In this document: positions 35,918 to 46,217 of the stretch, piece by piece
Layout of the letters: each line of letters starts with the position of its first letter
How positions within the stretch are numbered: position 1 is the first letter of the stretch
Assembly: GCA_003254925.1 (NCBI GenBank)
Contig: QANZ01011254.1
Coordinates: 37,989-101,988 of the forward strand
DNA length: 64,000 nucleotides
Source of the DNA: Chamaecrista fasciculata
Taxonomy: Eukaryota > Streptophyta > Magnoliopsida > Fabales > Fabaceae
Direction of reading: 5' to 3'
Notes under the pieces: model-generated
Told to the model about the DNA's origin: nothing
Database searches by the model: none
Seen by the model: the letters and a program-made list of their open reading frames with translations, nothing else
Position numbers and translations under genes: made by a program

Positions 35918-38900
35918 ATGGCATCGAAGACGGAGTTCGTTCTTGAAGAAGGAAAGCGCCTTCATGAAGATTGCTCCACTTTGATTCTGGTTCGTATTTC
36001 GTATGATTTAATAGGGTTTCTTCGGTTCGTTCTTTTTTCCCCTTCTTTTTTAATTTCAATTGTTTCCTTTATATATTCTATCGCTGCGTTATGAATCTTT
36101 CAAATGAATGGTCAAATCGTGAGATTAGCTGACTTTTATGCCAATTTTGATTGATGCAATAATAGTTTGTGTTTGTGTGTGTGTGTTTATTTAGCCTGCC
36201 CTGTCTATTGGGAATGTGGGGCAGCTAGCTGCAGACCTTTTGGTTTCGTCTTTGGGATCAGAGAGAGTCGGATATTTGGATGATCCTTATGTTCTCCCTT
36301 GTGTTGGGAATGATGCTTATGGATCAGTTCCTCAAGGTGACCTTGCGCTTCCTCTTGAAGGTAATTCTTCTCTTATTTGTTCGTTGGTGACTCTTATAAT
36401 GATTATACTAACATTTTTGCTCTTGAATTGCACAACTCTTACTAATTTTCCATGTACTGGATTGCAGTTTATGAATCTCCTTCTAATGGACTCACTATTA
36501 TCCAACAAAGATCCCCAGTGGTCAAGGTACCGCATTCTCTCATTTCAAGTAGTTAAAGTTCTAAAGCTTTTCATTTCTTTTATTCGTTTTTCTTTCGGGG
36601 TGGGGGGAGGGTTGTGTTTATTTGGGGAGTAGGTGTCCTTTCTTGAGTCTAACTCTACTTGCATGAAATATGAAGCTTGTGAGTCCACAAAAATTGTCAA
36701 CCTTACATGCGAGCAAGCAAACTGATGATTTGTCAAACTTCTGAACACGGGACTGTTGTTTTAATGGGAATTTAGTTAAGCAGTGGCATATTTGGCCAAA
36801 AAAGAAAGTTAAGCAGTGGCATATATACTAATAGTTTTTTGTACATGTGCATTATTCATGGTCCACCTTTATCTGCACTTCAGGTCTGTACATTTAAGAC
36901 TCCTGCTGGCTAGTCTCGAAATTTTTATTTCATGCTTGACATCATCTCTTGTTAGTTCTGAACTTCTGCTATTGCCAATTTATTCAATTACCGGTGTTAT
37001 TGAGTATTTTCATGTTGGATATCCATGTCTGTCACATTACTAATCCAAGATTTGTCTGTGGAAATGGGTATTCAATCTTGGTGATGTATAATGTTTTTCT
37101 TTTTCTTTTGCGTGAATTGGCCTTGCTAATTTGGAATGTAGACACAGGAATCTCTGATCTATTATATGGCCATTTGAGCAGGGTATGATGGTTGAGTTTG
37201 CAAAGAACTTGTCTGATTTTGTTACTGTCTGTGGAAAGAAGCACGTTGTTTTGCTCTCTAGCTTAGATTTTCGGACGTGGCAAAATGTTGACATGTCAAG
37301 GTACAAAGCTGTAATCTTTTGAAGTTTTCCTCTTTGAGTGTCAGGTATTAAAATTACAGCTTTATCATGATTTTGTCCTAACTCTGACCTTTATAATTTA
37401 GTAAACTGTAAGACTCCAGCTATGTCCATTTTTGGGAATTGCATCTTGTTGCATCATTTTTCCATATCTGATATATGTACTATCACATTAGTGGTTTGCA
37501 GATATATTACCTCTCTAGTTCCAACAGTGATGGAACAGATGAAAAGTGTGAACAACTTGGATGGAAGAAACTTCAGGAATACAACCCTTCTCAGAAGCAC
37601 TGGAAATATCTTAGCGATTTAGCTGAAGGAAATGCTACTGAGGAATTAGAGAATGAAGAGGAAGAAGAAAATTACTATGCTAGTTTGCCTTTTGCTTCTC
37701 TTTTTTCTTTTCTCAAGGTAACTTTTGGGTTCTGTAACCTATGATGGTAATTTTTGTAGTAAAACTTGTCTTCTAGAATTAGAGTGTTGGTTTATGTACC
37801 TCTGGTTCCTAGTATCTTTTGTGCAAGATATTTGTTTTGAAGCTTTGAGCCTTTGTCATGATTTACTTAATGTCAATGAATTATGAAATATAGCTGCTTC
37901 TTTCTTGTTGACTAATACATAGGAATACACTTCTCTTTTCTTGTCCACCAGTCACTTTAGTTGAGGTAGGGAGGGACTTTTGTCGGGGGCTGGAAGGATG
38001 GCTGTCACTTTTCTTCCCTGGCAAAGGAAAACCATAATGATTAGTGAAAAACATGGATTTGATGAATTTGAGGTTTCATTTTAATTTTCTGGCCAAAAGT
38101 TTGAAGGTCACCTGATTACAAACTTTTATGTTAATGTATCAGGCCAAAGGTTTGAAGGTGACCTGCCTTTTATGCTATTGCTCAGAAGGAGATAACACGT
38201 CTGATGCTTTTCAATTAGCTGAGGCTACAGGCAAACTTCTCACATTGAGTCCTAATGGTGAGCTTTATTTATTTTCAATGATTTGATCTTCATACTTTAA
38301 TTCATTTCAACAAGCAATCCTTTTGTTTTAATAATTCCCCCCTCCCCATGAAGTTGGTGGATCTATTTGACAGCCCCGGTGGTAACATCCCAAGCACTTT
38401 CTTGCAAATTATGATTCACTATTTTTTCCCAAAAGTTACCAGATAACTTTTATAAGCAGACTTTTTCTTTGACAATGGATGCTGGGAACTAACATTTTAA
38501 GTTAAATATATATGTTTCCCATGAGTTTTGATGAAATTAGATAGAGTTCCTTTCTTGTTTTTGAAGTTACAACTTACAATGTCTCCCTTGTAACATTGCA
38601 AATGGAAGCTCATATTTCACCAAAACTCAGAACTATGGAGATTTATGAGCTTCGGAGAAAAGAAAAATGTGGTTTATGTCTTGTAAAAATTTAAAATCAG
38701 TTATTTATGATCAAAATAATTACACTTAAATTTTTTAAGTGCTTCCCTTTAATTGAGGCTTTATTTATTTATTTATTTATTTATTTCTACTGAGATCTAT
38801 TTTTGAGTCCGGAATTAGCAACACACCTGATTGATAACTTAAATATCTTTCCACACAACCTTTTGTTAGAATTTCCTTTTGCCAATTCTCACATGCGAAC

Positions 38901-39115
38901 CTTGTATGTGCATAATCTTTTTTCTTGTCAATGTTAAAAGTTTTTCTAGCAAGTAATGAGGTGTTGTGTTTGCTTGTAAAATATTCTATACACACCATTA
39001 TATTTCTGAACACTTCCTATCATTTTTTCCTACAGAAAGCAGTGCTGATAAATGGTGTATTCCGCTTTCCTGGATGACTGTATATGGACCACCACCTGAT
39101 GTGTCTATTTTCTGA
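35918..39115 (+). CDS. PAC2: Proteasome assembly chaperone 2 (PAC2/PSMG2/ADD66 family)
   Basis: Seven exons join in frame to 278 aa: 35918-35989, 36195-36360, 36468-36526, 37182-37300, 37492-37717, 38143-38257, 39036-39115. The protein starts MASKTEFVLEEGKRL and contains PALSIGNVGQLAADLL, ERVGYLDDPYVLPCVGNDAYG, GKKHVVLLSSLDF, then an acidic linker (ELENEEEEENYY) and AKGLKVTCLLCYCSEGDN, ending WMTVYGPPPDVSIF. PAC2 pairs with PAC1 to scaffold the alpha ring of the 20S proteasome in the cytosol or nucleus. Length agrees with family members (about 265-285 aa). Exon 5 uses the acceptor at 37490-37491 (cacattag), not the more obvious ttgcag nine bases on, because only this one restores codon phase after exon 4. 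Several site II motifs lie upstream. Confidence in the family is high. Confidence 0.92.
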
Positions 39116-39597
39116 GGCCAGATTGGCGTAGTATTGAGGGAAAAACCGGAGGGTGAAGGGTAAGGTTGGAGGAAGAAGTTGAAATGAATTACTATCCTCA
39201 GGAGATAACACACACTATTATCTCAGTATCCAAATGTAATATCCATGTATGATTATGAAGAGGAAATGTTTAGTGCTGGGTGAGATTTTGAAGTATGTAA
39301 CCTTTAATTCTCTGTTTCTATGTTACTATAGAGTTCTGTCTCTGACATTTCATGTTCTCTGCCTTGTGTGCTTTATTATGTGGCCAACAAGCAAGTTTGA
39401 CATAAAAGTATGGTCAAATTGAGATTCAGTTATCCAAAGGCATGCTTTCTTTAGCATTGTATAGTAATCAAGCAATCTTAAATTTAGCAACCAAAGATCA
39501 TATTTGCATTTTGCAAAGACATTGGATCTGTTTTGGAAGCGAAGGGTATCCTCAATCTGTGACTTGGATATGCCTACATATACATGTTACTTTTTTT
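39116..39597. other. 3' UTR of PAC2 and short intergenic region
   Basis: Probable 3' UTR up to about 39400, then non-coding DNA ending at the left duplication of the Mutator-like element. Nothing else is recognised. Confidence 0.5.
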
Positions 39598-40313
39598 GGG
39601 TAAAATAAAGGAAAGGTGCCTGTGATTTGGCCTAATCTCACTTTAATGACGTGCGGTTTCAAAAGTTGCACATTAGGTACCTGTGTGTTTCGCCGTTAAA
39701 CAGAAGCAGTATTTGTGTAATTTTCCGTTAAATTTTTTACGGAAAAAGCAGTACTTGTGGTTTCAAAAGTTGCACATTGGGTACTTGTGGTTTTGTTGAA
39801 GCTTGAACTACAGATTAGCTTCATATTTTGATTGTATTTTGTTTACTTGTCTTACTCATGGATGTTATTGTACTTATGTTGTTTATGTCTATTGACAATC
39901 AATCTTAAATATATTTGGATGATTACTCATGGCATTTTATGGATGTTTGGATGTTTGGATTGTGCACACAAGTTATTGATTGTGGCACAAATTGTGGTCA
40001 GTTTGGTCATTTTTATGTTGTCAAAACAAAGAACCAAACTTCTTTGTCAACTACAATCAATCTCCATTTTTTGTGCTTGTTCACAAACTTTTCCCCACCA
40101 TTTTTTCACATCTTTTGACCATTTTTCAAAGCCTAATCTTTCTACATCTCCAATAAACACATAAACTTAACAAGATTCAAGAATAAGATTGAAAAACATA
40201 ACCAAATTTTCATTAATAAAGGTAAGACAAATAATTGTCATTTCTGACAAACTTCCATAAACATAACCAAACACATAAAAACATAATCAAACACATAATC
40301 TAATTGCAGATAC

Positions 40314-40918
40314 CAGTGTTGTCAGAATCGAACCGGATAGAGACTCGGACAAGCATTGGGTTCACGGTCTGATTGGTTCAATCGGTTGAACCGTCGATCG
40401 GACCGGATGACCTAATAAATAATTATTTTTAATATATTAAATATAAATACTCTATATATTTTTTGTTTGTGGTTTAAGAGATGCATTTAATTTATTACTA
40501 AATACATTTCTTCATCTAAATAATATAATTTTTCTCTCCACTACTAGAGATTATAGATTAAATGTATTTTTTCAAGCAAATGAATGGACTGAATGCATCC
40601 TAAACAAGATCTAATAAGTCATAAATTCATAATAATTAATTAAATTCAACATTTCGACCCTCAAATTTCAAGTTCAACAAAAAATAGAGGAAGAGGACCA
40701 AATAAGAGAATATTTAGAGACCATAAGCAAAAAAAAAAAAAAAGTTGGACCACCGGTTAGGTCCAGCGGTTGGACCTCAGTTTGCCGGTTTTGTCCGGTT
40801 AAAACCGGTTCAATCCGGTCCAACTGACAGTTTGGTTTTTTTGGTCGAACCCACTCGCTTTCACATTCGGTTGGCGGTCGGACCGGTTGGACAGTCCGGT
40901 CCGGTTTTGACAACACTG
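40314..40918. mobile_element. hAT-type MITE nested in the MULE, perfect 8-bp duplication
   Basis: 605 bp with ends cagtgttgtcagaatcgaac and ccggttttgacaacactg, flanked by identical gcagatac at 40306-40313 and 40919-40926. It has 'accggtt'-rich subterminal repeats and no coding capacity. It inserted just beyond the stop codon of the GRF zinc-finger gene, so it probably lies in that gene's 3' UTR. Confidence 0.9.
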
Positions 40919-40927
40919 GCAGATACA

Positions 40928-41443
40928 TTAATTTGCTAATAAAGGCAAATAATTGCCATTTCTTCCAAACTTTGCTCCCCAAAGTACAAAGAGAGTAATC
41001 AACAGAAAAAACACCCAAGATCCTAACAACATATGCACTAAATTTTTCTGCCTCTTATTTGACTTCATCATGCTTTCATTTGTCTTCAACTCCTTGATTT
41101 CAGCTTCAAGCTTGACAATTTTTTCTTGAACCTTTTGTCCAAATTCACGGCCGCGTGGGCATGTTGGTTCATCAATCCAATCAAAAAAATCACATTGATA
41201 AGGCTGCAAAGCATGAAATGGAACAAACCATTAACTTAACCAGAAATACAACAAACTACCAAATAACAAATTTTTACACACCTGATACTTCGGGCAAGTC
41301 CAAAATCGCCTTCCAAAAGAGCAAGGTTTCCAAGATGAACGCATGACTACATACTTACCACAGCCATAACGAATCCTACGACCACGAGATGAAGATGATG
41401 AAGTTGAAGATGAATGTGCAGCAGTTGCCATGAAGTCGTCCAA
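40928..41443 (-). CDS. GRF-type zinc-finger protein with C-terminal membrane segment, carried by a MULE
   Basis: Two exons, 41282-41443 and 40928-41203, join in frame across a 78-bp GT..AG intron to give 145 aa. After a Ser-rich start comes a GRF zinc finger at about residues 26-67: RYGCGKYVVMRSSW, FGRRFWTCP, then QCDFFDWIDE, with the Gly-Arg-Arg-Phe core that names the family. A charged helix likely to form a coiled coil follows (EFGQKVQEKIVKLEAEIKEL), and then a hydrophobic segment, VHMLLGSWVFFLLITLFVLW (about 117-136). This layout is that of small plant proteins annotated 'At4g04775-like' (recalled, not searched), whose function is unknown; GRF fingers bind nucleic acid in other proteins. 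The reading frame is intact. The right TIR of the element lies about 170 bp upstream and may supply the promoter. Confidence 0.75.
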
Positions 41444-42360
41444 GGAAATGGATGAAGAAAATGGAGAAAATAAAGACCAAAGAGTTGGGGATTTTAGACT
41501 TGAAGCTGCGCAGATGAAGAGAATGGATGGAAATGAAGGCTTATTAAGGTTTCAAATGGTTTAAAACGTCAAAGAGCTGCGCACATGACTCTCATATGCG
41601 TTTTTTTTTTTTCAAATTTAACAGAAAATTACACAAGTACTGCTTCTGTTTAACGGCGAAACACACAAGTACCTAATGTGCAACTTTTAAAACCACACGT
41701 CATAAAATGAGATTAGGCCAAACCACAGCCTGTATTTTACCCTACTTTTTAAAAAAAAAAAATTGAGAGAAGATATTCATTCATATGAAAAAGGCACAAA
41801 GCTTTACAAGTCAGACGATATGAGCAAGGCACACAAGTAAACATGGCTTCTTCTTCAACACACCTTCATCTTTGGGAAGTTTTTTAAAAAAACTTTCTTT
41901 AAACTCCATATCAGGTGCAGATTTAGAAGCAAGTTGTCAATCTTTGAGATAAAAAAACTCCCATAGTGGAAGATGAGAAAAGAGAATTTCTGAAGAGGAA
42001 GAGAAAAGCTTTCAAGAAGGAGAGGAAAAAAAAAATACCAAAATAAAATCACTGATTAGACAATAAAACAAAATGAAGGGGCCACCCTCAAATGTGGAAG
42101 CCTCGAAAAATAGCAGATGACCTAAATATCTACCCAAATTGCCATCCAGATCTGACCTGTTTTCCTAGGCCATTGGAAAAAAATGTCAAGGAAAAAAGAG
42201 ATATATAATTGTTATCTTTTAATTTTTTTTTGACCAATATATACTTGTTATCTGAATACATGCAATGCTCTAATAAATGGTTTCTTGGCATATTCGACTG
42301 GGTACATTCTTGTAATCCACAAAGGAGGATTTGCTTCCCAAAAAAACGAAGAAAAAGTAA

Positions 42361-42527
42361 GGCTTAAGTGCACTTTTGGTCCCAATACTATGACTGAGGT
42401 TTCAATTTGGTCCCATAACTATTTTTGTTGCAGATTTGGTCCCAAACCTTCGCAAAAAGTTTCACCGTTAGTCCCCTGGTCACTTCCGTCCAATTTTCGC
42501 CGTTAAGTGTGNAAGTGCACTTAAGCC
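42361..42527. mobile_element. Short Mutator-type MITE with perfect 9-bp duplication
   Basis: 167 bp, ends ggcttaagtgcactt and aagtgcacttaagcc, flanked by identical aaaaagtaa (42352-42360 and 42528-42536). One unknown base (42512) sits close to the right repeat. Internal 'tttggtccca' repeats are shared with 48790-48996. Confidence 0.85.
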
Positions 42528-42635
42528 AAAAAGTAATAAACAGGTGGAGGAAGTAAGAAGAAGATTGAGTCAAATACTACCTTCTGATAGTGACAATAAT
42601 ACATAAATTTGATTGGGGTTACTATTTGCTAAGCT

Positions 42636-42641
42636 ACGTGG
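42636..42641 (+). promoter_or_regulatory. ABRE-like core upstream of COR413
   Basis: ACGTGG in the context gctacgtggaag, about 325 bp upstream of the COR413 start. COR413 genes are cold- and ABA-responsive in other plants, so an ABRE core is plausible. A single copy of a short motif is weak evidence. Confidence 0.3.
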
Positions 42642-42964
42642 AAGATAAAAAGATTTGTATGAATTAAAAAATGAAATCTGAAAAGAATACAATAATTAAC
42701 ACCCAAATCATGTAGCTTGAAAGACCTTCTTAATTAGTTGTTAACGAAAGAAAGAAAGAAAGAGAGTGAGCCAACTGTCACATACCGTTGAAATGTTGAA
42801 TCTACTCAATCCAAATCCACGATTTCATTGAGAAGCTTCCAAATAAAGCTTGCGTCTCAATCCTTCACTCTTGTTTGACCTTTCCTAATTAATCTCCAAA
42901 TTCTCAATTCTCAAATTCTCAAATCTGCGACACTGTGAAGAAAGAAACTGTGTCTGTGTCGACG

Positions 42965-44504
42965 ATGTGGAAGAAGAAGAGCTACTTGTTAATGGCGACG
43001 GATAATCAAGAAGATGCCGCGAAATTGATGAGCTCAGATCTGAAGGATATTCATCACGCCGCCAAGAACCTCGCCAAACACGCCGTCAAACTCCTCGGCT
43101 TAGGTTTCGGCACTACTTTCCTCCAATGGCTCGCTTCCATCGCCGCCATGTATGTAATCTTAATTTCACTTCTCTGTTTTCCACAATTTCGATTCAAATT
43201 TCAGCAATAAATCATCATTCACACCAACGGATTCAGAATACGAAATTATTTTGGATCACTTCATTGATTGTCCTGATGATCTGTTTTCACCTCTGTTGCT
43301 GATTCAGAACACTTCAGATCTTACATTTTAGTGTTTGATTTTCTGAAACGCATAGATATGGCAAATTGTATTAAACTATCTTTTTGTGTGTGTTATTGTA
43401 GTTATTTGTTGGTTTTGGATCGTACGAACTGGAAGACAAACATCCTGACATCACTACTGATTCCATACATTTTCTTGAGTCTTCCTTCGGTGATTTTCAG
43501 CATCTTCAGGTGATTGATTAGTGATTCACTTTAATTAGCATCATCAGATTTTCTCCAGTTATTATATATCAAATCCACTTGATCTTCTTATTTTACTTTT
43601 TTCTGGATTATCTATCACACAGGGGAGAGGTTGGCAAATGGATCGCCTTCATCGCTGTTGTACTTAGACTTTTCTTTCCAAGGCGCTTCCCTGGTATGCC
43701 TCAATTTATCTCATACTTATCTTTGTTCACAGTGATGAACAAAAGTGTTTGGCCATAAAAAAAATGCACAAAAGTGACCAATAAAACTTGTACTTCTTTC
43801 AACTATATACTGAGTAGTGGATTCAAATCCTTTAAAATGAAAGGAGATATAAAAAGAAGTTGGGGGAAAAAATTATTAACAAAAAGAGAAAATCTATTTT
43901 TTGGTACTGGAATTTGTTCTAAAACTAATATTTAGTCCCTAAACATTGGAAATACATTTTTATCCTTTATATGTGAGCACTAATTAATTTGTATTTATAA
44001 TAAAATCAGGGACCAAAAAGTACAATTCTAATATTTAGGGACTAAAACATAGTTTTGAAACAAATTAAAAGACTAAAAAGTAGGTTTATTCTAAACAAAA
44101 GATCACTAGGTGTAGGGAAACTTCATTTATCTCTCCTGTCCCACTTCTTATTTTAGAAGATTTTGAATACCAAAATATTTCTCATGTTTGATCCTAAAAA
44201 CAGAGAAATTGAACAATGACGATGATTGTTGTTGTTACTTGTTAATGCAGATTGGCTGGAATTGCCAGGTGCTTTGATTCTGCTAATAGTAGTGGCTCCA
44301 AGTCTATTTTCAAGCACCTTAAGAGACAGTGTAGTTGGAGTAGCAATATGTCTTGGGATTGCATGTTATTTGTTGCAAGAGCACATTAGGGCTTCTGGTG
44401 GTTTCAGAAATTCTTTCACTAAAGCCAATGGCATCTCCAACAGTATTGGCATCATCCTCCTCGTTGTCTATCCTGTTTGGGCTATAGTACTTTTCATTCT
44501 CTAA
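42965..44504 (+). CDS. COR413PM: Cold-regulated 413 plasma-membrane protein (COR413-PM)
   Basis: Four exons, 42965-43149, 43402-43509, 43623-43693 and 44251-44504, join in frame to 205 aa, close to the usual length of about 200. It contains the family hallmarks SYLLMATDN, LAKHAVKLLGLGFGTTFLQWLAS, LDRTNWKTNILTSLLIPYIF, GEVGKWIAFIAVVLRLFFPRRFPDWLELPGALILL and CYLLQEHIRASGGFRNSF, with five or so hydrophobic spans. COR413-PM proteins are multi-pass membrane proteins induced by cold, drought or ABA and implicated in freezing tolerance; their biochemical activity is not known. The start is the first in-frame ATG; the open frame upstream begins only with GTG. The exon 1 donor is at 43150 (gtatgt), which splits the Ile codon. 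Intron 3 contains an inverted-repeat element (43885-44090). Confidence 0.94.
43885..44090. repeat. Inverted-repeat element in COR413 intron 3
   Basis: Left 'aaatctattttttggtactg' and right 'gactaaaaagtaggtttatt' are imperfect inverses, with 'tttagtccctaaa' / 'tttagggactaaa' inside. It looks like a MITE relic; no duplication was identified. Confidence 0.5.
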
Positions 44505-45273
44505 TCACAAGCTTACATTCAGCACCACTTGGTCTGAATTGACGTGTGTCAATCAGATACATAAATATGTTTTTCTTTTGGTAGCATTTAATTTGTGGAA
44601 AGTTGATATTTGAATCATTTGAAATCAAAACTCTTTCAAGGGATTTTGGCTTCATTCAATGTAAAGAACAATAGACAAAGTAAGGTGTTGTTTGTATTTA
44701 CAAAATTATAGATTCTTATGCATGTATCAAAAGAATGAAATTGATTTTGTTTATGGGTCATACTAGTTTGAGTTTCTATCTAGGGGTTTCCATTTGAGAT
44801 ATAAGGTCCAAACTCATCTCCAAGGCTAACTGGTTTTGATGAATATCTATTAGTTATTACAGACCAAAAGTAAAAAAAAAAATGCTTAGAAGATTGATTT
44901 TTTGCTGCCCAATATAATTATTGCTTTATAATTTATAAATAATCCAATTAATCATATGATAAAGCAATAAAGCCTATAAATAGTGGATAAAAAAGCAAAT
45001 TTAACTTCAGGCCCAAAATTAACTTTGATATTCTAAAAAAATATATCTCATTAATGTCAATGATTTAGACTTGCAAAACCCTAAATATTATGCTGCTAGA
45101 CTTTGTTTCATGTCAATACTTGCTAGCATATGATCATATTGTCTCCTAATGATAATACAACAAAGTTAGTATAGCATCAACATGGAATTGACAATCTGGC
45201 CAACTCATCTAAAGACTAAAATGAATTTTCCAGATAAAATAGTAAGTGCTTATCCTAATTAGTAAGAATATTT
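44505..45273. other. COR413 3' UTR and intergenic DNA
   Basis: The first roughly 250 bases are likely 3' UTR. The rest is AT-rich with no ORF or bounded repeat recognised. Confidence 0.5.
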
Positions 45274-45467
45274 GGATTTATCTAACATGTGCCTTATGTG
45301 CCCTTAAGGCACATGTTAAGGTTTTTTATGATTGGTTAGTAAAGCATCTCATATCTTGAAATCTACGAAAATTCATTTAAAAAATAATTTTTAATCTTTG
45401 AAAATTCACTTAACCAATCAAAAGAAACCTTAACATCTGCCCTTAGGACCACATGTTAGAAGGACCC
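45274..45467. mobile_element. MITE with hairpin ends and 9-bp duplication (one mismatch)
   Basis: 194 bp. 'ctaacatgtg' near the left end is inverted as 'cacatgttag' near the right end, with 'ttggttaagtg'-type inverted sequence inside. Flanks agaatattt (45265-45273) and aaaatattt (45468-45476) differ at one of nine bases. The left end is itself a hairpin, aacatgtgcc...ggcacatgtt. It appears related to the element at 21511-21768. Confidence 0.65.
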
Positions 45468-45730
45468 AAAATATTTTGATCAATTCAAAACACTTGAGGC
45501 ATGTATGAATGCCGTTGGCCAAAAAAAAAAGAGGCATGTATGAATGCCTAATTCTTTAGTCTTATCTTTTAATGGCAGATCCAAAAAAGAAGGTAAATAA
45601 TTTCTTACTTAACGATCCAACGTTTGTGTTTAATTAAATTTAAAATTCTAATCGAGTTTAAACAAATACAAAGTTGAAAAACGAACATAGCCACCTTTAT
45701 ATAAAGGTAACAAGAAATTAGAATATTAAC

Positions 45731-45804
45731 GGCCTATTAGCTCAGTTGGTTAGAGCGTCGTGCTAATAACGCGAAGGTCGCAGGTTCGAGACCTGCATGG
45801 GCCA
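45731..45804 (+). tRNA. trnI(AAU): tRNA-Ile (anticodon AAU)
   Basis: 74 bases fold as a complete cloverleaf: acceptor GGCCTAT/ATGGGCC, D arm with A box tagctcagttggtta, anticodon stem and loop with ctAATaa, and T arm with B box ggttcgagacc, plus discriminator A. There is no intron and no encoded CCA. It closely matches nuclear plant tRNA-Ile(AAU); the fifth acceptor pair is U-G rather than the usual C-G. T-rich sequence from 45806, with a clear T-run at 45825-45831, supplies the Pol III terminator. Upstream 'caagaaattagaat' fits the CAA start context of plant tRNA genes. Confidence 0.96.
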
Positions 45805-45836
45805 TTCTTTATTTTATTATTTTCGTTTTTTCTTAA

Positions 45837-45985
45837 TGGGCCTTCTGAGACAATTAGCGTTCGTGGGCTTTCTACACACCAAAAAAAAAAAAAGAAGAAG
45901 AAGAACGAACGGCATGTCGTTTCATGTGTTGTAGTATTCTTCTATATTTCGTGCCCTTTCCTTGTAATCTTCTATTCTAGGGTTT
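45837..45985 (+). promoter_or_regulatory. Site II and telo-box motifs in the TOM6 promoter
   Basis: TGGGCC at 45837-45842, TGGGCT at 45864-45869 and a telo-box word TAGGGTTT at 45978-45985, all within 220 bp of the TOM6 ATG. This pairing is common upstream of plant genes for mitochondrial and translation components. Motifs are seen; function is inferred. Confidence 0.5.
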
Positions 45986-46052
45986 AAGCTTCGCTTCCTC
46001 TCCAGTCTCCAATCTAATTTGTTGACATTTCGCTGAAGAAGAAGAAGAAGCC

Positions 46053-46217
46053 ATGTTTCCAGGAATGTTCATGCGTAAGCCGGACAAGGCTGTTGCCTTG
46101 AAGCAGCTAAAATCTCATGTAGCCATGTTTGGCGCATGGGTTGTCGTTATTCGAGTCACCCCCTACGTTCTTCACTTCCTCACTGGTGAGAAGGAAGAAC
46201 TCAAGCTTGAGCTCTAG
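46053..46217 (+). CDS. TOM6: Mitochondrial import receptor subunit TOM6
   Basis: A 54-aa ORF starting MFPGMFMRKPDKAVALKQL and ending GEKEELKLEL, the same length and layout as plant TOM6. It has a short cytosolic N-terminus with basic residues and one membrane helix around VAMFGAWVVVIRVTPYVLHFL. TOM6 is a small subunit that stabilises the TOM40 import pore in the outer mitochondrial membrane. The ATG follows a GAA-rich leader (gaagaagaagaagcc). The coding sequence is in one exon; a likely 3' UTR intron runs from 46246 (donor after acgag) to 47380 (acceptor ttttgtgcag), with a second non-coding exon from 47381. Upstream are site II and telo-box motifs and a tRNA-Ile gene ending about 250 bp before the ATG. 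Confidence 0.93.
   Translation: MFPGMFMRKPDKAVALKQLKSHVAMFGAWVVVIRVTPYVLHFLTGEKEELKLEL

Larger units (their letters stand above)
39598..41742. mobile_element. Mutator-like (MULE) element carrying a GRF zinc-finger gene
   Basis: A 2145-bp element with inverted ends gggtaaaata and tattttaccc. The TIRs match for about 130 bp (for instance 'ttgcacattaggtac' and 'tgtttcgccgttaaacagaa', inverted at the other side). The flanks are tacttttttt (39588-39597) and tactttttaa (41743-41752), an 8-9 bp duplication blurred by T-run slippage. No transposase is present. Inside are a two-exon gene on the minus strand (40928-41443) and a nested hAT MITE (40314-40918). This fits a gene-carrying non-autonomous MULE (Pack-MULE-like). 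Confidence 0.8.

Noticed and set aside
42763..42785. 'agagagtgagcc' resembling miR156
   Set aside because: Only a partial match within a GAAA repeat, with no complementary arm for a precursor.
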